Positions 1 through 6,487 are shown, counted from the first letter of the stretch. The stretch is DNA of 11,872 nt from Candidatus Uhrbacteria bacterium (GCA_023246415.1 JAHFIK010000006.1:6219-18090); one strand, 5' to 3'. Translations and numbers: made by a program. Notes: generated by a model from the sequence alone, not told the origin.

Positions 1-143
1 GTCTTGATCTTGATGTATTGGCCATCCACGCTCACAAACGGTTCATCGCCAAAGACGGAACCAATGCCCTGAACGTTTAAGCGGTTGACCTCAACGAATT
101 GTCCAACGGACGTCACTGACTCATCGGAATACTCTGCTAACAT
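1..143 (-). CDS. Unknown protein, N-terminal 47 residues (gene runs off the left edge)
   Basis: An ATG at 143-141 opens a frame that stays open to the window edge; the protein begins MLAEYSDESVTSV and continues through VFGDEPFVSVDGQYIKIK. A purine-rich stretch with AGGT lies a few bases upstream. A good promoter (202-230) lies about 50 nt upstream of the start, so this is probably the first gene of its transcription unit. The visible part is acidic, without a signal peptide or membrane segment, and its alternating hydrophobic pattern suggests beta strands. I do not recognise the family. The start is well supported; the function is unknown. Confidence 0.6.
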   Translation of the reverse strand, partial: MLAEYSDESVTSVGQFVEVNRLNVQGIGSVFGDEPFVSVDGQYIKIK

Positions 144-201
144 TTCGACCTACTTTCTTTCTTTCATTCACAAACAAACGACACTCGTTTGTTGCGCGTA
201 A

Positions 202-230
202 GAAATACCACATTTTTAAAAGAAAGTCAA
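202..230 (-). promoter_or_regulatory. Promoter of the partial left-edge gene, with a leader hairpin
   Basis: On the minus strand a -35 box TTGACT (230-225) is followed by a 17-bp spacer and an extended -10, TGG then TATTTC (207-202). Transcription would start near 195, giving a leader of about 50 nt. The leader holds an 8-bp hairpin (174-181 pairing with 185-192, loop of 3). The upstream flank CTAGACTTGAC is identical to the one at the lipoprotein promoter at 3332-3360, which supports both calls. Confidence 0.6.
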
Positions 231-281
231 GTCTAGTAGACCATCTCCCACATCTCAATCAACCCTAAATGGTCCATATTT

Positions 282-305
282 CATGGCTCCATGGCTTCAT
301 CGCTT
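282..305 (+). repeat. Short single-arm octamer array
   Basis: Three consecutive 8-mers, CATGGCTC, CATGGCTT and CATCGCTT, resemble one arm of the palindromic arrays seen elsewhere in the window, but there is no inverted partner. The rest of 231-346 shows no gene or structure I can support. Confidence 0.3.
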
Positions 306-346
306 CTTCCTGGGATTTCTCAGCACGGCAATGGAGCGTTGTATTT

Positions 347-441
347 ACTTTCCCAAGGAGTCACCGACGATCCGCCTCAGCGGATTGGAAGTGAGATCGC
401 CTCTCACAAGGGATCCCTCGTCGGTGACTCCTCGGGAAAGT
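347..441. repeat. Long inverted repeat, GC-rich type, copy 1
   Basis: Arms 347-370 and 418-441 are 24 bp each with one mismatch (ACTTTCCCAAGGAGTC against the complement of GACTCCTCGGGAAAGT). The loop holds two smaller hairpins: ATCCGC/GCGGAT around 370-385 and GTGAG/CTCAC around 391-406. The same element recurs at 8486-8608, including the inner AGGGATCCCTCGTCG. It lies just beyond the tsf terminator. Translated, the arms give FPEES-TRDP peptides, so short ORFs here are repeat-derived. Confidence 0.85.
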
Positions 442-450
442 GAGAAATGA

Positions 451-478
451 AAACGCCCCTCAGTGACGAGGGGCGTTT
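451..478 (-). terminator. Rho-independent terminator after tsf
   Basis: A perfect 10-bp stem (AAACGCCCCT at 451-460, AGGGGCGTTT at 469-478) with an 8-nt loop lies 20 nt past the tsf stop. On the minus strand it is followed by TTTTCATTT, a usable U-tract. Confidence 0.8.
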
Positions 479-497
479 CATTCTTCCTGTTGTTCGA

Positions 498-1103
498 TTA
501 TTCCGTGACATTCTTCGGTGCGAGTTCGATCCGGCTGAAGCGGGCCACGACGATTTTTTCGCCGATGGTCGCCACCTTTTCGGTGATGAGCTGGCCGATA
601 GTCTTTGAATCATCTTTGACCCATGGCTGGTTCAGCAAGCAGACGTCGGCGTACCACTTGTTCAGCTTGCCTTCGACAATCTTCACTTTGATCTCTTCCG
701 GCTTCTTGTCCTCTGCGAGTTCGGCGAGATAGATCGCTTTTTCCTTTTCGATAAGACCAGCTGGAATGTCCTCCGGCGACACGTAGAACGGCGTCATGGC
801 CGCAACCTGCATGGCGATTTCGTGCGCGAGCGCGTGGAACTCCGGATTGCGTGACACGAAATCCGTTTCACACTGGAGTTCAATGAGCGCTCCGACACGG
901 CCGTTTGAGTGGATATACGCTTCCACCAACCCTTCGGCGGTTTCGCGATCCGCTTTCTTCGCCGCTTTCATCGCTCCCTTCACGCGAAGGATTTCAATCG
1001 CTTTTTCGGTATCACCATTCGCTTCTTCAAGCGCTTTTTTGCAGTCGACCATCCCTGCGCCCGTTTTGGCACGAAGATCGGCAACCATTTTTGCATCAAT
1101 CAT
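498..1103 (-). CDS. tsf: Elongation factor Ts (short form)
   Basis: EF-Ts exchanges GDP for GTP on EF-Tu during translation elongation. The 201-aa product begins MIDAKMVADLRAKTGAG. It has an N-terminal UBA-like domain with the signature MVDCKKAL (residues 18-25) and the core signature TDFV (80-83, in CETDFVSRN), which inserts into EF-Tu. At 201 aa it is close to the minimal form (Thermus, cyanobacteria, CPR), against 283 aa in E. coli. I choose ATG at 1103 because family homology begins there; the longer frame reaching 1277 overlaps the end of rpsB and reads repeat sequence. It lies 95 nt downstream of rpsB, the classic rpsB-tsf pair. There is no clear Shine-Dalgarno sequence: a hairpin-forming repeat ends 4 nt before the start codon. 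Confidence 0.96.
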   Translation of the reverse strand: MIDAKMVADLRAKTGAGMVDCKKALEEANGDTEKAIEILRVKGAMKAAKKADRETAEGLVEAYIHSNGRVGALIELQCETDFVSRNPEFHALAHEIAMQVAAMTPFYVSPEDIPAGLIEKEKAIYLAELAEDKKPEEIKVKIVEGKLNKWYADVCLLNQPWVKDDSKTIGQLITEKVATIGEKIVVARFSRIELAPKNVTE

Positions 1104-1107
1104 AGTT

Positions 1108-1179
1108 CGTTGCGTCGTCCGTCGTCCGTCGTCCGTCGGTTCAGACGACGCAACGACGCCACGACGGACGACGGACGAT
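1108..1179. repeat. Palindromic heptamer array between rpsB and tsf
   Basis: Several tandem copies of GTCGTCC on the plus strand (about 1113-1137) are answered by inverted GGACGAC-type copies (about 1163-1178). GTTGCGTCGTC (1109-1119) pairs perfectly with GACGACGCAAC (1144-1154). The transcript can fold into alternative long hairpins directly before the tsf start codon, which could influence tsf translation or rpsB-tsf read-through. Confidence 0.75.
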
Positions 1180-1198
1180 ATTTTGTTAGTTGTAAAAC

Positions 1199-1960
1199 TT
1201 ATGACTCCCGTGGATGCTGGTGCGGCTGTCCCTGCTGGACGAGCGCGCCGCCCAAGCGGGCGCGATTGCGCTCCCACTCGTCATGACCTTCTTTGATGGC
1301 CGAGGTGAGCGACTTCACAATAATTTCAATGGAGCGCGTGGCATCATCATTTGCCGGAATCGGATACGTGACATCCGTTGGATTCACGTTCGTATCGCAA
1401 ACCGCGATGACTTTGACGCCGCGACGGGTGGCTTCGGTGAGGGCCGTCTTATCCTTGCGGATATCGAGAATAAACACCGCATCCGGAATACGCGTCATGT
1501 CGATGAGTCCACCGATCTGATCGTCGTACGCCTTGATTTGTTCGGCGAACTTCTGCTGTTCAAACTTCGTGTATTTCACGAGTTCGCCCTTTTCCTGACG
1601 ACGCTTCAACTCTTTGTACTTGCGAAGCAACTGCGCCATGTTCACGTAGTTCGTGAGCGTGCCGCCGAGCCACCGCTTTTCAACGTATGGCATGCCGCAA
1701 GACGTTGCGGAGATGCGAACGATATCGGACGCCTGCTTTTTGGTTCCGACGAAGAGAATAACGCCACCACGGAGGGCGGTTTGCTTGGCGAAGGCGCACG
1801 CTTTTTCAAGCGCTTTCTGCGTCTTCTCCAAATCAATAATATGGATCCCCTGACGGTCTTCGAAAATGAACTTTTCCATTTTCGGATGCCACTTGGCCTT
1901 TTCATGGCCAAAGTGCACGCCCGCCTGGAGCATCTCTAAGAGAGATGGAATCGAGGGCAT
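1199..1960 (-). CDS. rpsB: 30S ribosomal protein S2
   Basis: S2 binds the head-body junction of the 30S subunit. The 253-aa product shows the family sequence throughout: LLEMLQAGVHFGHEKAKWHP near the N-terminus, IFEDRQGIHIIDLEKT, the central FVGTKKQA, YVEKRWLGGTLTN, and the C-terminal signature DAVFILDIRKDKTALTEA. Length is usual for bacteria. The start at 1960 has AAGGA about 9 nt upstream and matches the family start MPSIPSLLEML. The last ~25 residues are rich in Arg, Gln and His and are probably a disordered tail. It heads the rpsB-tsf unit from the promoter at 2084-2112. Confidence 0.97.
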   Translation of the reverse strand: MPSIPSLLEMLQAGVHFGHEKAKWHPKMEKFIFEDRQGIHIIDLEKTQKALEKACAFAKQTALRGGVILFVGTKKQASDIVRISATSCGMPYVEKRWLGGTLTNYVNMAQLLRKYKELKRRQEKGELVKYTKFEQQKFAEQIKAYDDQIGGLIDMTRIPDAVFILDIRKDKTALTEATRRGVKVIAVCDTNVNPTDVTYPIPANDDATRSIEIIVKSLTSAIKEGHDEWERNRARLGGALVQQGQPHQHPRES

Positions 1961-2083
1961 AAATAGTTCCTTTTTACCTCTCGCGTTCCTCCGGGGAGCC
2001 CTTGCAATTGCGAGGGAGGTTCACCGGATATTGGTCCGCGATGTGTGATTTAACGCTGATTCCCAAGGGGTTTCAGCTGGCAG

Positions 2084-2112
2084 ACAGTACCAGGGGAAGC
2101 GAAAATGGTCAA
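2084..2112 (-). promoter_or_regulatory. Likely rpsB-tsf promoter with ~115-nt leader
   Basis: On the minus strand TTGACC (2112-2107), a 17-bp spacer and TACTGT (2089-2084) preceded by an extended TGG. The resulting leader of ~115 nt contains the palindromic stretch CTCGCAATTGCAAG (near 1999-2016) followed by CCGGAGGAAC. Bacterial S2 mRNAs are often autoregulated through the leader; whether this one is cannot be read from sequence alone. Nothing else but this promoter, the repeat at 2137-2199 and the hairpin at 2214-2242 is visible in 1961-2270. Confidence 0.5.
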
Positions 2113-2136
2113 GAATTGCTTATTTGGGCAGGAGGG

Positions 2137-2199
2137 CGCGAAGGCACGAGGGCACGACGATCTGATACGTGACCTCGTGCCTTCGTAACCTCGTGCCTT
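2137..2199. repeat. Palindromic octamer array upstream of rpsB
   Basis: GAAGGCAC GAGGGCAC (left) is answered by CTCGTGCC TTCGTAAC CTCGTGCC (right). The best paired segment is CGAAGGCACGAG with CTCGTGCCTTCG, and the loop contains GATCTGATACGTG. It lies just beyond the hairpin that follows the lipoprotein gene. Confidence 0.7.
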
Positions 2200-2213
2200 T
2201 CCGATAACACATC

Positions 2214-2242
2214 GCCCCCGAAACTCTGACGAGTTCGGGGGC
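2214..2242 (-). terminator. Hairpin after the lipoprotein gene, without U-tract
   Basis: GCCCCCGA (2214-2221) pairs with TCGGGGGC (2235-2242), with further ACT/AGT pairing inside. It lies 28 nt past the stop. On the minus strand it is followed by GATGTGTTATC rather than a T-run, so intrinsic termination would be weak; it may instead protect the 3' end. Confidence 0.5.
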
Positions 2243-2270
2243 TGATGAGGAGATTGGCGCGGAAGGGACG

Positions 2271-3281
2271 TTACTGATAATTCGCGCCACTGACACTAAC
2301 GCTGACGACGTTCTTGCACCCAGATGCGCACGCGGGGAAGTAGCTGAACGTCGAGGACGAGACGGGGTTTCCATTGATCCAGATGGCGAACTGGCTAAGA
2401 TTGCCGCAGTTCGTGGTGTTACAGACTGATCCACCGCTGTAGGTGAAATCCATCAGGATATACTGGAAAAATGACGTTGGGACGTGGGCCGTTGTCGCAC
2501 AGACCACGAAGGTCTGCGGACTCGGATCCAGGTCATCGGTCGACGTGAAATTCATGTCGAACGTGGCCCCAAGCGACCCCGTGGAGTTGATCGAGACGCC
2601 AGCGCCGTTGATGGCTTGACCACCTGATGAGGTATAGGCGATACGAATCCCTGTGGCTTGACAGGGAATCGGAACGCCCGCATCACCCGTATTCGTTGTG
2701 CCGCCTGTTGAGAGCGACCCACCCGTCGATAGCGCGCCGCCGGTTGCCGCCTTTCCGCCCGTTGCAGGAGTTCCGCCGGTCGCTTTCGCGCCGCCAGTTC
2801 CTGCCAACACGGTCGAAGAGGTTCCGCCCGTTGCGTTCGCGCCGCCTGTTCCCGCCACACTTGTGAGCGCAGAACCGCCGGTTGCCATCGGTACGACAGA
2901 CGATCCTCCCGTTGAAGAGACCGTGCCTGTCGAGCTATTCCCGCCCGTTGATGTCGTCGATGCCGGAGGTGATCCACCGGTCGATGCCATCATTGCGACG
3001 AGACCGCCCGTTGATGTCGTTGACACCGCATTTGATCCACCGGTCGTGGATCCAGAACCGCCCGTTGTCGACGAAGCACCTCCAGTTACTTTCGTTGATT
3101 CGCTTGTCGATCCAGCGGCCGAGGAACTTCCTGCGATTCCGGCATCTTCAGGACACGAATTCGAATCCGCGCAGGACTCAAATTTCGTCATATCGAGACA
3201 TGACGTCGCGAGCGTGGCGACAAAACACATGGTCGCGCCAATTGAAAACAATGATATGTAAAGAGCTCTCCGTGTTGTCAT
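2271..3281 (-). CDS. Putative secreted lipoprotein with Thr-Gly-Gly repeat linker
   Basis: The 336-aa product starts MTTRRALYIS, with a hydrophobic segment to ~residue 25 and a probable lipobox LATSC ending at Cys28. A short acidic Cys-containing stretch follows, then a low-complexity tract (about 66-199) with 16 TGG triplets spaced by Ser, Ala and Val, then a folded-looking C-terminal domain (200-336) with six Cys (207, 261, 287, 292, 318, 322), enough for three disulfides. I infer an exported, membrane-anchored protein with a flexible stalk and a disulfide-stabilised beta-rich domain. I do not recognise the domain. ATG at 3281 is preferred over an upstream TTG (3308) because AAGGA lies 8 nt before it. 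It has its own promoter and stands alone. Such TGG/SGG stalks are familiar in myxobacterial lipoproteins, so transfer is possible but unproven. Confidence 0.8.
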   Translation of the reverse strand: MTTRRALYISLFSIGATMCFVATLATSCLDMTKFESCADSNSCPEDAGIAGSSSAAGSTSESTKVTGGASSTTGGSGSTTGGSNAVSTTSTGGLVAMMASTGGSPPASTTSTGGNSSTGTVSSTGGSSVVPMATGGSALTSVAGTGGANATGGTSSTVLAGTGGAKATGGTPATGGKAATGGALSTGGSLSTGGTTNTGDAGVPIPCQATGIRIAYTSSGGQAINGAGVSINSTGSLGATFDMNFTSTDDLDPSPQTFVVCATTAHVPTSFFQYILMDFTYSGGSVCNTTNCGNLSQFAIWINGNPVSSSTFSYFPACASGCKNVVSVSVSGANYQ

Positions 3282-3331
3282 TCCCTCATTCCTTTCGTTA
3301 TGGGCCAAATAGGCAAATTTCGGGACTATTT

Positions 3332-3360
3332 ACCATACACCAAAACGCCAATTTTGTCAA
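3332..3360 (-). promoter_or_regulatory. Strong promoter of the lipoprotein gene
   Basis: Consensus -35 TTGACA (3360-3355), 17-bp spacer, -10 TATGGT (3337-3332). Transcription would begin near 3325, leaving a leader of about 45 nt before the ATG at 3281. Confidence 0.75.
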
Positions 3361-3431
3361 GTCTAGCATACATACTCATGAAATCTCTAGCCCTTTCTGA
3401 ACTAGCCAACAATCTCTAAGAAAAACGCGTT

Positions 3432-3459
3432 AAATTCCAAATTCCAAGCACCAAATTCC
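3432..3459. repeat. Single-arm heptamer array (AAATTCC type)
   Basis: Four contiguous 7-mers, AAATTCC, AAATTCC, AAGCACC and AAATTCC, lie directly beyond the terminator at 3464-3491. The motif is the one used in the palindromes at 4815-4886 and 10006-10090, but here only one arm is present. Confidence 0.7.
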
Positions 3460-3463
3460 AATA

Positions 3464-3491
3464 AAAACGATCTGTCCCGACAGATCGTTTT
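3464..3491 (-). terminator. Intrinsic terminator after the 105-aa gene (bidirectional form)
   Basis: A perfect 12-bp stem AAAACGATCTGT / ACAGATCGTTTT with a CCCG loop. On the minus strand it ends in a T-rich run (TTTTTATT) 28 nt past the stop of the 3520-3837 gene. The A-tract on the other side would let it act in both directions. Confidence 0.85.
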
Positions 3492-3519
3492 CGTCCCTCT
3501 CGAATGCTCCCGGTCCTAA

Positions 3520-3837
3520 TTATTCGCCCATTACCTGCTCGTACGTTTCCGGAATAGAAATCTCAAGAAGCCCCTCATTTGAAACTCCGGTTTTATCGAC
3601 CTCTCCTGAAACAAATATTTTGCTGTCTTTAACTTCGACGCTTACGCTCTTTTCAACGCTTCCGTCGTGATAAGTAAAAACATACTTACCGTTTACGAAG
3701 CCACTGAAGTCGCCTACTTCTTTTTCAGAAGGCTTGCCATCCAGGTCATGACTCTTTGCATATATCGCCACAATAACATTATCTGGAGCAATCCCTTTCG
3801 GTAATTCAAATTCAACGGATTTTTTCTTGGTTTCCAT
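3520..3837 (-). CDS. Small protein of unknown function, 105 aa, beta-rich
   Basis: The product beginning METKKKSVEFELPKG is 105 aa with no signal peptide or membrane segment. Alternating hydrophobic/charged strands (VIVAIYAKS, KYVFTYHDGS, KSVSVEVKDSK, LLEISIPETYEQ) predict a small beta sandwich, loosely like CS/Hsp20-type folds, though I cannot assign a family. In-frame ATGs also occur at 3852 and 3867. AGAGG abuts the 3837 ATG and GAAGGA abuts the 3852 ATG, so the start is uncertain within 10 residues. The frame further upstream reads repeat-derived HPERSEG sequence and is not part of the gene. It is monocistronic, from the promoter at 3902-3930 to the terminator at 3464-3491. Confidence 0.7.
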   Translation of the reverse strand: METKKKSVEFELPKGIAPDNVIVAIYAKSHDLDGKPSEKEVGDFSGFVNGKYVFTYHDGSVEKSVSVEVKDSKIFVSGEVDKTGVSNEGLLEISIPETYEQVMGE

Positions 3838-3901
3838 CCTCTCTACTGGCATTCCTTCATAAGACATAAAATTTTCGCACAAATAATTAACTCTTAAGGG
3901 A

Positions 3902-3936
3902 AGGTTAGGTGAGCGTTTATTGAGTGTCAATAAACG
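3902..3936 (-). promoter_or_regulatory. Promoter with overlapping perfect palindrome (operator candidate)
   Basis: On the minus strand TTGACA (3930-3925), 17-bp spacer and TAACCT (3907-3902). A perfect inverted repeat with 10-bp arms (CGTTTATTGA at 3914-3923 and its complement at 3927-3936, 3-bp centre) covers the -35 box and part of the spacer. The position fits a repressor site, or a site for an activator close to the -35, controlling the 105-aa gene. Confidence 0.55.
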
Positions 3937-3984
3937 AATTCGCCACAAGGAGACGGATGTTCGCTGATCTTGAGACATGGGGAA

Positions 3985-4090
3985 TCCCTCGCTACGCTCG
4001 GGATGACAGGGCATTTTTTGAAGAGCGGCGATTCGTGCCGAAAGCGCGCAGTGTAAAAAAATATATCGTCATCCCGAGCGTAGCGAGGGA
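3985..4090. repeat. Inverted pair of HPERSEG-type dispersed repeats
   Basis: TCCCTCGCTACGCTCGGG (within 3985-4007) and its exact complement (4068-4090) form 23-bp perfect arms around a 60-nt spacer. In translation they give HPERSEG and VIPSVARD, hallmarks of a dispersed repeat that often produces spurious ORFs in bacterial annotations. The right arm lies 22 nt beyond the nucleotidyltransferase stop. Confidence 0.85.
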
Positions 4091-4112
4091 CCTTAAATTT
4101 CTCACGATAACC

Positions 4113-4805
4113 CTACTCACTTTTCTCTAAAAACAACCGTTCTGCTTCCGCAAGCTGTTCGTGTGTCCCGACGGGCATCCAAAAGGTCGCAACAATGGCG
4201 TGGATCGGGTGTCCAAGTTCAATCAACTGCGGGATGGCATGCGGAAGGCTCCATTCATCCTCTTTTCCGGGAACAAGGACTGGCGTTGTCTGGAACCAAT
4301 GGCGATCAAGCGTATAAGCCCCGGTATTCAGCGTCGCCTCTGTCCCCGGCTCTGGCCGACAAAACCCGCAGACATGGCCTGTTTCATCGGTTTGCACCGC
4401 ATCGAGTGATCCAGAGGCAGGAGCGCGATAACAGAGAATCGCCTTATCATGTGCGGCAAGCCGTTCGAGATCAACAGATGAGTAGACGTCATCCCCCATC
4501 AACACCAAAAAACGATCAGACTGAATTGCCGACTCTGCGCGTCGAAGCGCGCCACCGGTCCCATCAAGCGTATCCTGATGAACGTAGACCACTTCACGTC
4601 CGCGATAGGACGTTCCGATGCGTGCTTTAATTTGATCTGCCAAATATCCAACCACGAGCACAATCCGCGTCACGGCCTCCGGAAGCATATCTAGCGTTCG
4701 TTCCAAACTTGAACGACCCGCAATCGGAACGAGCGGTTTTGGAATCGTATTCGTAATGGGCCGAAGTCGCGTTCCGAGCCCGGCACACATGATAATGGCG
4801 TCCAT
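4113..4805 (-). CDS. Sugar-phosphate nucleotidyltransferase (NTP_transferase family)
   Basis: This 230-aa protein has the Rossmann-like fold of RmlA/GalU/MurNAc-1-P uridylyltransferase enzymes, which join a nucleoside triphosphate and a sugar 1-phosphate to give an NDP-sugar and pyrophosphate. Visible motifs are the nucleotide-binding loop AGLGTRLRPIT (8-18), PKPLVPIAG (22-30, with Lys23), DGTGGAL (81-87), the metal-binding GDD (104-106) and the sugar-binding region LNTGAYTLD near 158-166. It ends with a short helix and lacks the left-handed beta-helix of GlmU, so it is the minimal catalytic form; the sugar cannot be told. ATG at 4805 fits the family start. No Shine-Dalgarno sequence is seen, and a 28-bp perfect hairpin ends 9 nt upstream. 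It is probably cotranscribed with prfA, which lies 93 nt upstream. Confidence 0.9.
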   Translation of the reverse strand: MDAIIMCAGLGTRLRPITNTIPKPLVPIAGRSSLERTLDMLPEAVTRIVLVVGYLADQIKARIGTSYRGREVVYVHQDTLDGTGGALRRAESAIQSDRFLVLMGDDVYSSVDLERLAAHDKAILCYRAPASGSLDAVQTDETGHVCGFCRPEPGTEATLNTGAYTLDRHWFQTTPVLVPGKEDEWSLPHAIPQLIELGHPIHAIVATFWMPVGTHEQLAEAERLFLEKSE

Positions 4806-4814
4806 AGTGTGAAA

Positions 4815-4886
4815 GAATTTAGAATTTGGAATTTAGAATTTGCGTCCAGATTCGAACCCAAATTCTAAATTCCAAATTCTAAATTC
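4815..4886. repeat. Perfect 28-bp palindrome made of AATTTRG heptamers
   Basis: Left arm 4815-4842 is four 7-mers alternating GAATTTA and GAATTTG; the right arm 4859-4886 is its exact complement; the loop is 16 nt. It fills the space between the prfA stop and the nucleotidyltransferase start. Confidence 0.95.
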
Positions 4887-4898
4887 CATAAGAATACT

Positions 4899-5972
4899 TC
4901 ACGACTCATCGTCCGTCCCTACCTCTCCCTTCCGAATCGCATCGATAATCGGCTCAAGATCCCCATCGAGAATCTGATCGATATTGTGCCAGGAATGTTT
5001 GATCCGGTGATCCGTAATGCGATCTTGCGGGAAGTTGTAGGTCCGGATTTTTTCACTCCGTTCGCCCGTACCGATCTGAGAACGGCGATTCGCATCCAAT
5101 TCTGCCCGCCGCTTCGCTTCCTCTTGTTCCCACACGCGCGCACGCAAAATCGTCATCGCCCGTTCGCGATTTTGTTGCTGGCTTCGCTCATCCTGACAGT
5201 TCACAACGACGCCGGTTGGAATATGTGTAATCCGAACCGCAGAATAGGTTGTATTCACCGATTGACCTCCTTTGCCACCCGCGCAAAACGTATCAATTCG
5301 AAGGTCTTTTGCATCAATCTGTACTTCCGTTTCTTCAATCTCTGGCAACACGGCGACCGTCGCTGTGGACGTATGAATACGCCCTTGTTTTTCCGTAGAC
5401 GGCACGCGCTGAACGCGATGGACGCCGCTCTCAAATTTTAGTGAGCCGTATGCGCCTTCACCCGCGACGGTGAACACCACTTCTTTAAATCCCCCGGCCT
5501 CTGATCGGGACTCAGAGATGAGGGTCGTCTTCCATCCGCGACGTTCTGCATATCGCGCAATCATTCGGAACAAATCTTCCGCGAACAGCCCAGCCTCATC
5601 CCCGCCTGTTCCGGCACGGATTTCAATAATGACGTCATTCGAATCGTGCGGTTCCGGCGGAACAAGGGCGAGCTCGAACGCCTCAGTCGCAGGGACGATC
5701 TCCGCAGAAATTCGTTCCAGCTCTCCGGTTCCGAGCTCAACCATTTCCGGATCGCCAGATGCGATGGCCGCTTCTGCGTCCTTCTTTGCCGCCGCGAGCG
5801 ATGCCCATGCTTCGCCAATTCGGACAACTTCTTTTGCGAGCTTGTACGCCACGGAGACTTCGCGAAGTTTCCGCTGATCCGACAGCGTTTCCGGTGCAGA
5901 TATCCGAAGCTCGAGCTCAGAGAGCTCGTTCTTGGCGCGTGTCAGCGCGGCCGTGAGTTCGGAATGAGTCAT
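4899..5972 (-). CDS. prfA: Peptide chain release factor 1
   Basis: RF1 recognises UAA and UAG stops and triggers peptidyl-tRNA hydrolysis on the ribosome. The 357-aa length matches the family (E. coli 360). An N-terminal helical domain is followed by the codon-recognition domain with the PxT anticodon-like tripeptide PST (191-193, in RVPSTEKQGRIHTS) and the catalytic GGQ loop (235-237, in CAGGKGGQSVNTT), then QDERSQQQNRERAM. The PxT rather than SPF motif makes it RF1, not RF2. I choose ATG at 5972 (MTHSELTAAL); the longer frame upstream reads the repeat at 5980-6054 and a terminator. No Shine-Dalgarno sequence is visible, and the repeat ends 7 nt from the start. The gene itself ends in UGA, so RF2 must be encoded elsewhere. 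Confidence 0.97.
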   Translation of the reverse strand: MTHSELTAALTRAKNELSELELRISAPETLSDQRKLREVSVAYKLAKEVVRIGEAWASLAAAKKDAEAAIASGDPEMVELGTGELERISAEIVPATEAFELALVPPEPHDSNDVIIEIRAGTGGDEAGLFAEDLFRMIARYAERRGWKTTLISESRSEAGGFKEVVFTVAGEGAYGSLKFESGVHRVQRVPSTEKQGRIHTSTATVAVLPEIEETEVQIDAKDLRIDTFCAGGKGGQSVNTTYSAVRITHIPTGVVVNCQDERSQQQNRERAMTILRARVWEQEEAKRRAELDANRRSQIGTGERSEKIRTYNFPQDRITDHRIKHSWHNIDQILDGDLEPIIDAIRKGEVGTDDES

Positions 5973-5979
5973 GAGTGCT

Positions 5980-6054
5980 GGTGCGTGGTGCGTGGTGCGT
6001 GGTGCGTGGGATAGGATAGCATTCCTACGCACCACGCACGACGCACCACGCACC
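5980..6054. repeat. Palindromic heptamer array (GTGCGTG) before prfA
   Basis: Four tandem GTGCGTG units (5980-6009) face inverted CACGCAC units (6027-6054) across a loop holding GATAGGATAGCATTCC. On the minus strand the element follows the rpmE terminator and ends 7 nt before the prfA start codon. Confidence 0.9.
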
Positions 6055-6062
6055 TTTTCTAT

Positions 6063-6093
6063 AACAAAATCCCGCTCATCACGGGATTTTGTT
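6063..6093 (-). terminator. Intrinsic terminator after rpmE
   Basis: A perfect 12-bp stem AACAAAATCCCG / CGGGATTTTGTT with a 7-nt loop lies 10 nt past the rpmE stop. On the minus strand it ends TTTTGTTAT, a reasonable U-tract. prfA beyond it would need read-through or a promoter I cannot see. Confidence 0.85.
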
Positions 6094-6102
6094 CTTCGAT
6101 AT

Positions 6103-6423
6103 CTAAACTTCGTTTTCGCCAGGGACGTTCGTGGCCTGCTTGCGCGCTTTCTTTTCCGCCTTCTGCGCAACACGCTTCACGGTCTTGGCTTTCTTCCCGC
6201 CGCGAGTCGATGCCGTCGCTGCCGCTTTGGCCGTGCGGTCCGCAAACTTCTCAACACGACGCGCCGTGTCAACGAGCTTCTGCTTCCCCGTGTAAAATGG
6301 GTGGCATTTCGAACACAACTCAACGCGGAGTTCTTTCTGCGTTGAACCGACAGTCATGATGTTTCCGCAGGCGCAAATGACTTTTGCGTCCTCGTAAAAC
6401 TTCGGGTGGGTATCCTGTTTCAT
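6103..6423 (-). CDS. rpmE: 50S ribosomal protein L31 with basic C-terminal extension
   Basis: L31 sits at the 50S central protuberance and bridges to the 30S head. The N-terminal ~60 residues are classic: MKQDTHPKFY, Cys17 and Cys19 in CACGN, and Cys37/Cys40 in CSKCHPFYTGKQ, the zinc-binding C+ form. E. coli L31 is 70 aa; this one is 106 aa because of a Lys/Ala/Arg-rich tail (about 61-106, with KKAKTVKRVAQKAEKKARK) that may bind rRNA. The ATG at 6423 fits the family start; no good Shine-Dalgarno sequence is seen. It is transcribed from the promoter at 6439-6467. Confidence 0.96.
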   Translation of the reverse strand: MKQDTHPKFYEDAKVICACGNIMTVGSTQKELRVELCSKCHPFYTGKQKLVDTARRVEKFADRTAKAAATASTRGGKKAKTVKRVAQKAEKKARKQATNVPGENEV

Positions 6424-6438
6424 ACGTGTGTGCGGGGA

Positions 6439-6467
6439 AAAGTATCAGAATCCTGGGGATTTGGCAA
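6439..6467 (-). promoter_or_regulatory. Likely rpmE promoter (extended -10)
   Basis: On the minus strand TTGCCA (6467-6462), 17-bp spacer, TGA then TACTTT (6444-6439). The leader would be about 10 nt, consistent with weak reliance on a Shine-Dalgarno sequence. Confidence 0.45.
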
Positions 6468-6487
6468 GAGGCCCACAGGAAGCCTAG

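Noticed and set aside
1104..1277. tsf extension overlapping rpsB
   Set aside because: The extra residues come from the rpsB 3' end in another frame and from repeat sequence; EF-Ts starts at MIDAKMV.
2698..3261. Plus-strand 187-aa frame rich in PPV repeats
   Set aside because: It is the antisense shadow of the TGG-repeat lipoprotein, with no start signals of its own.
3838..4014. N-terminal extension of the 105-aa protein containing HPERSEG
   Set aside because: It is translated dispersed repeat and crosses the promoter and operator palindrome.
4845..4861. T-arm-like GGTTCGAATC on the minus strand, suggesting a tRNA
   Set aside because: It is only the loop of the 4815-4886 palindrome; no acceptor, D or anticodon arms surround it.
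5973..6173. N-terminal extension of prfA to 424 aa
   Set aside because: It reads through the GTGCGTG repeat, a terminator and the antisense-free end of rpmE; RF1 homology begins at MTHSELTAAL.
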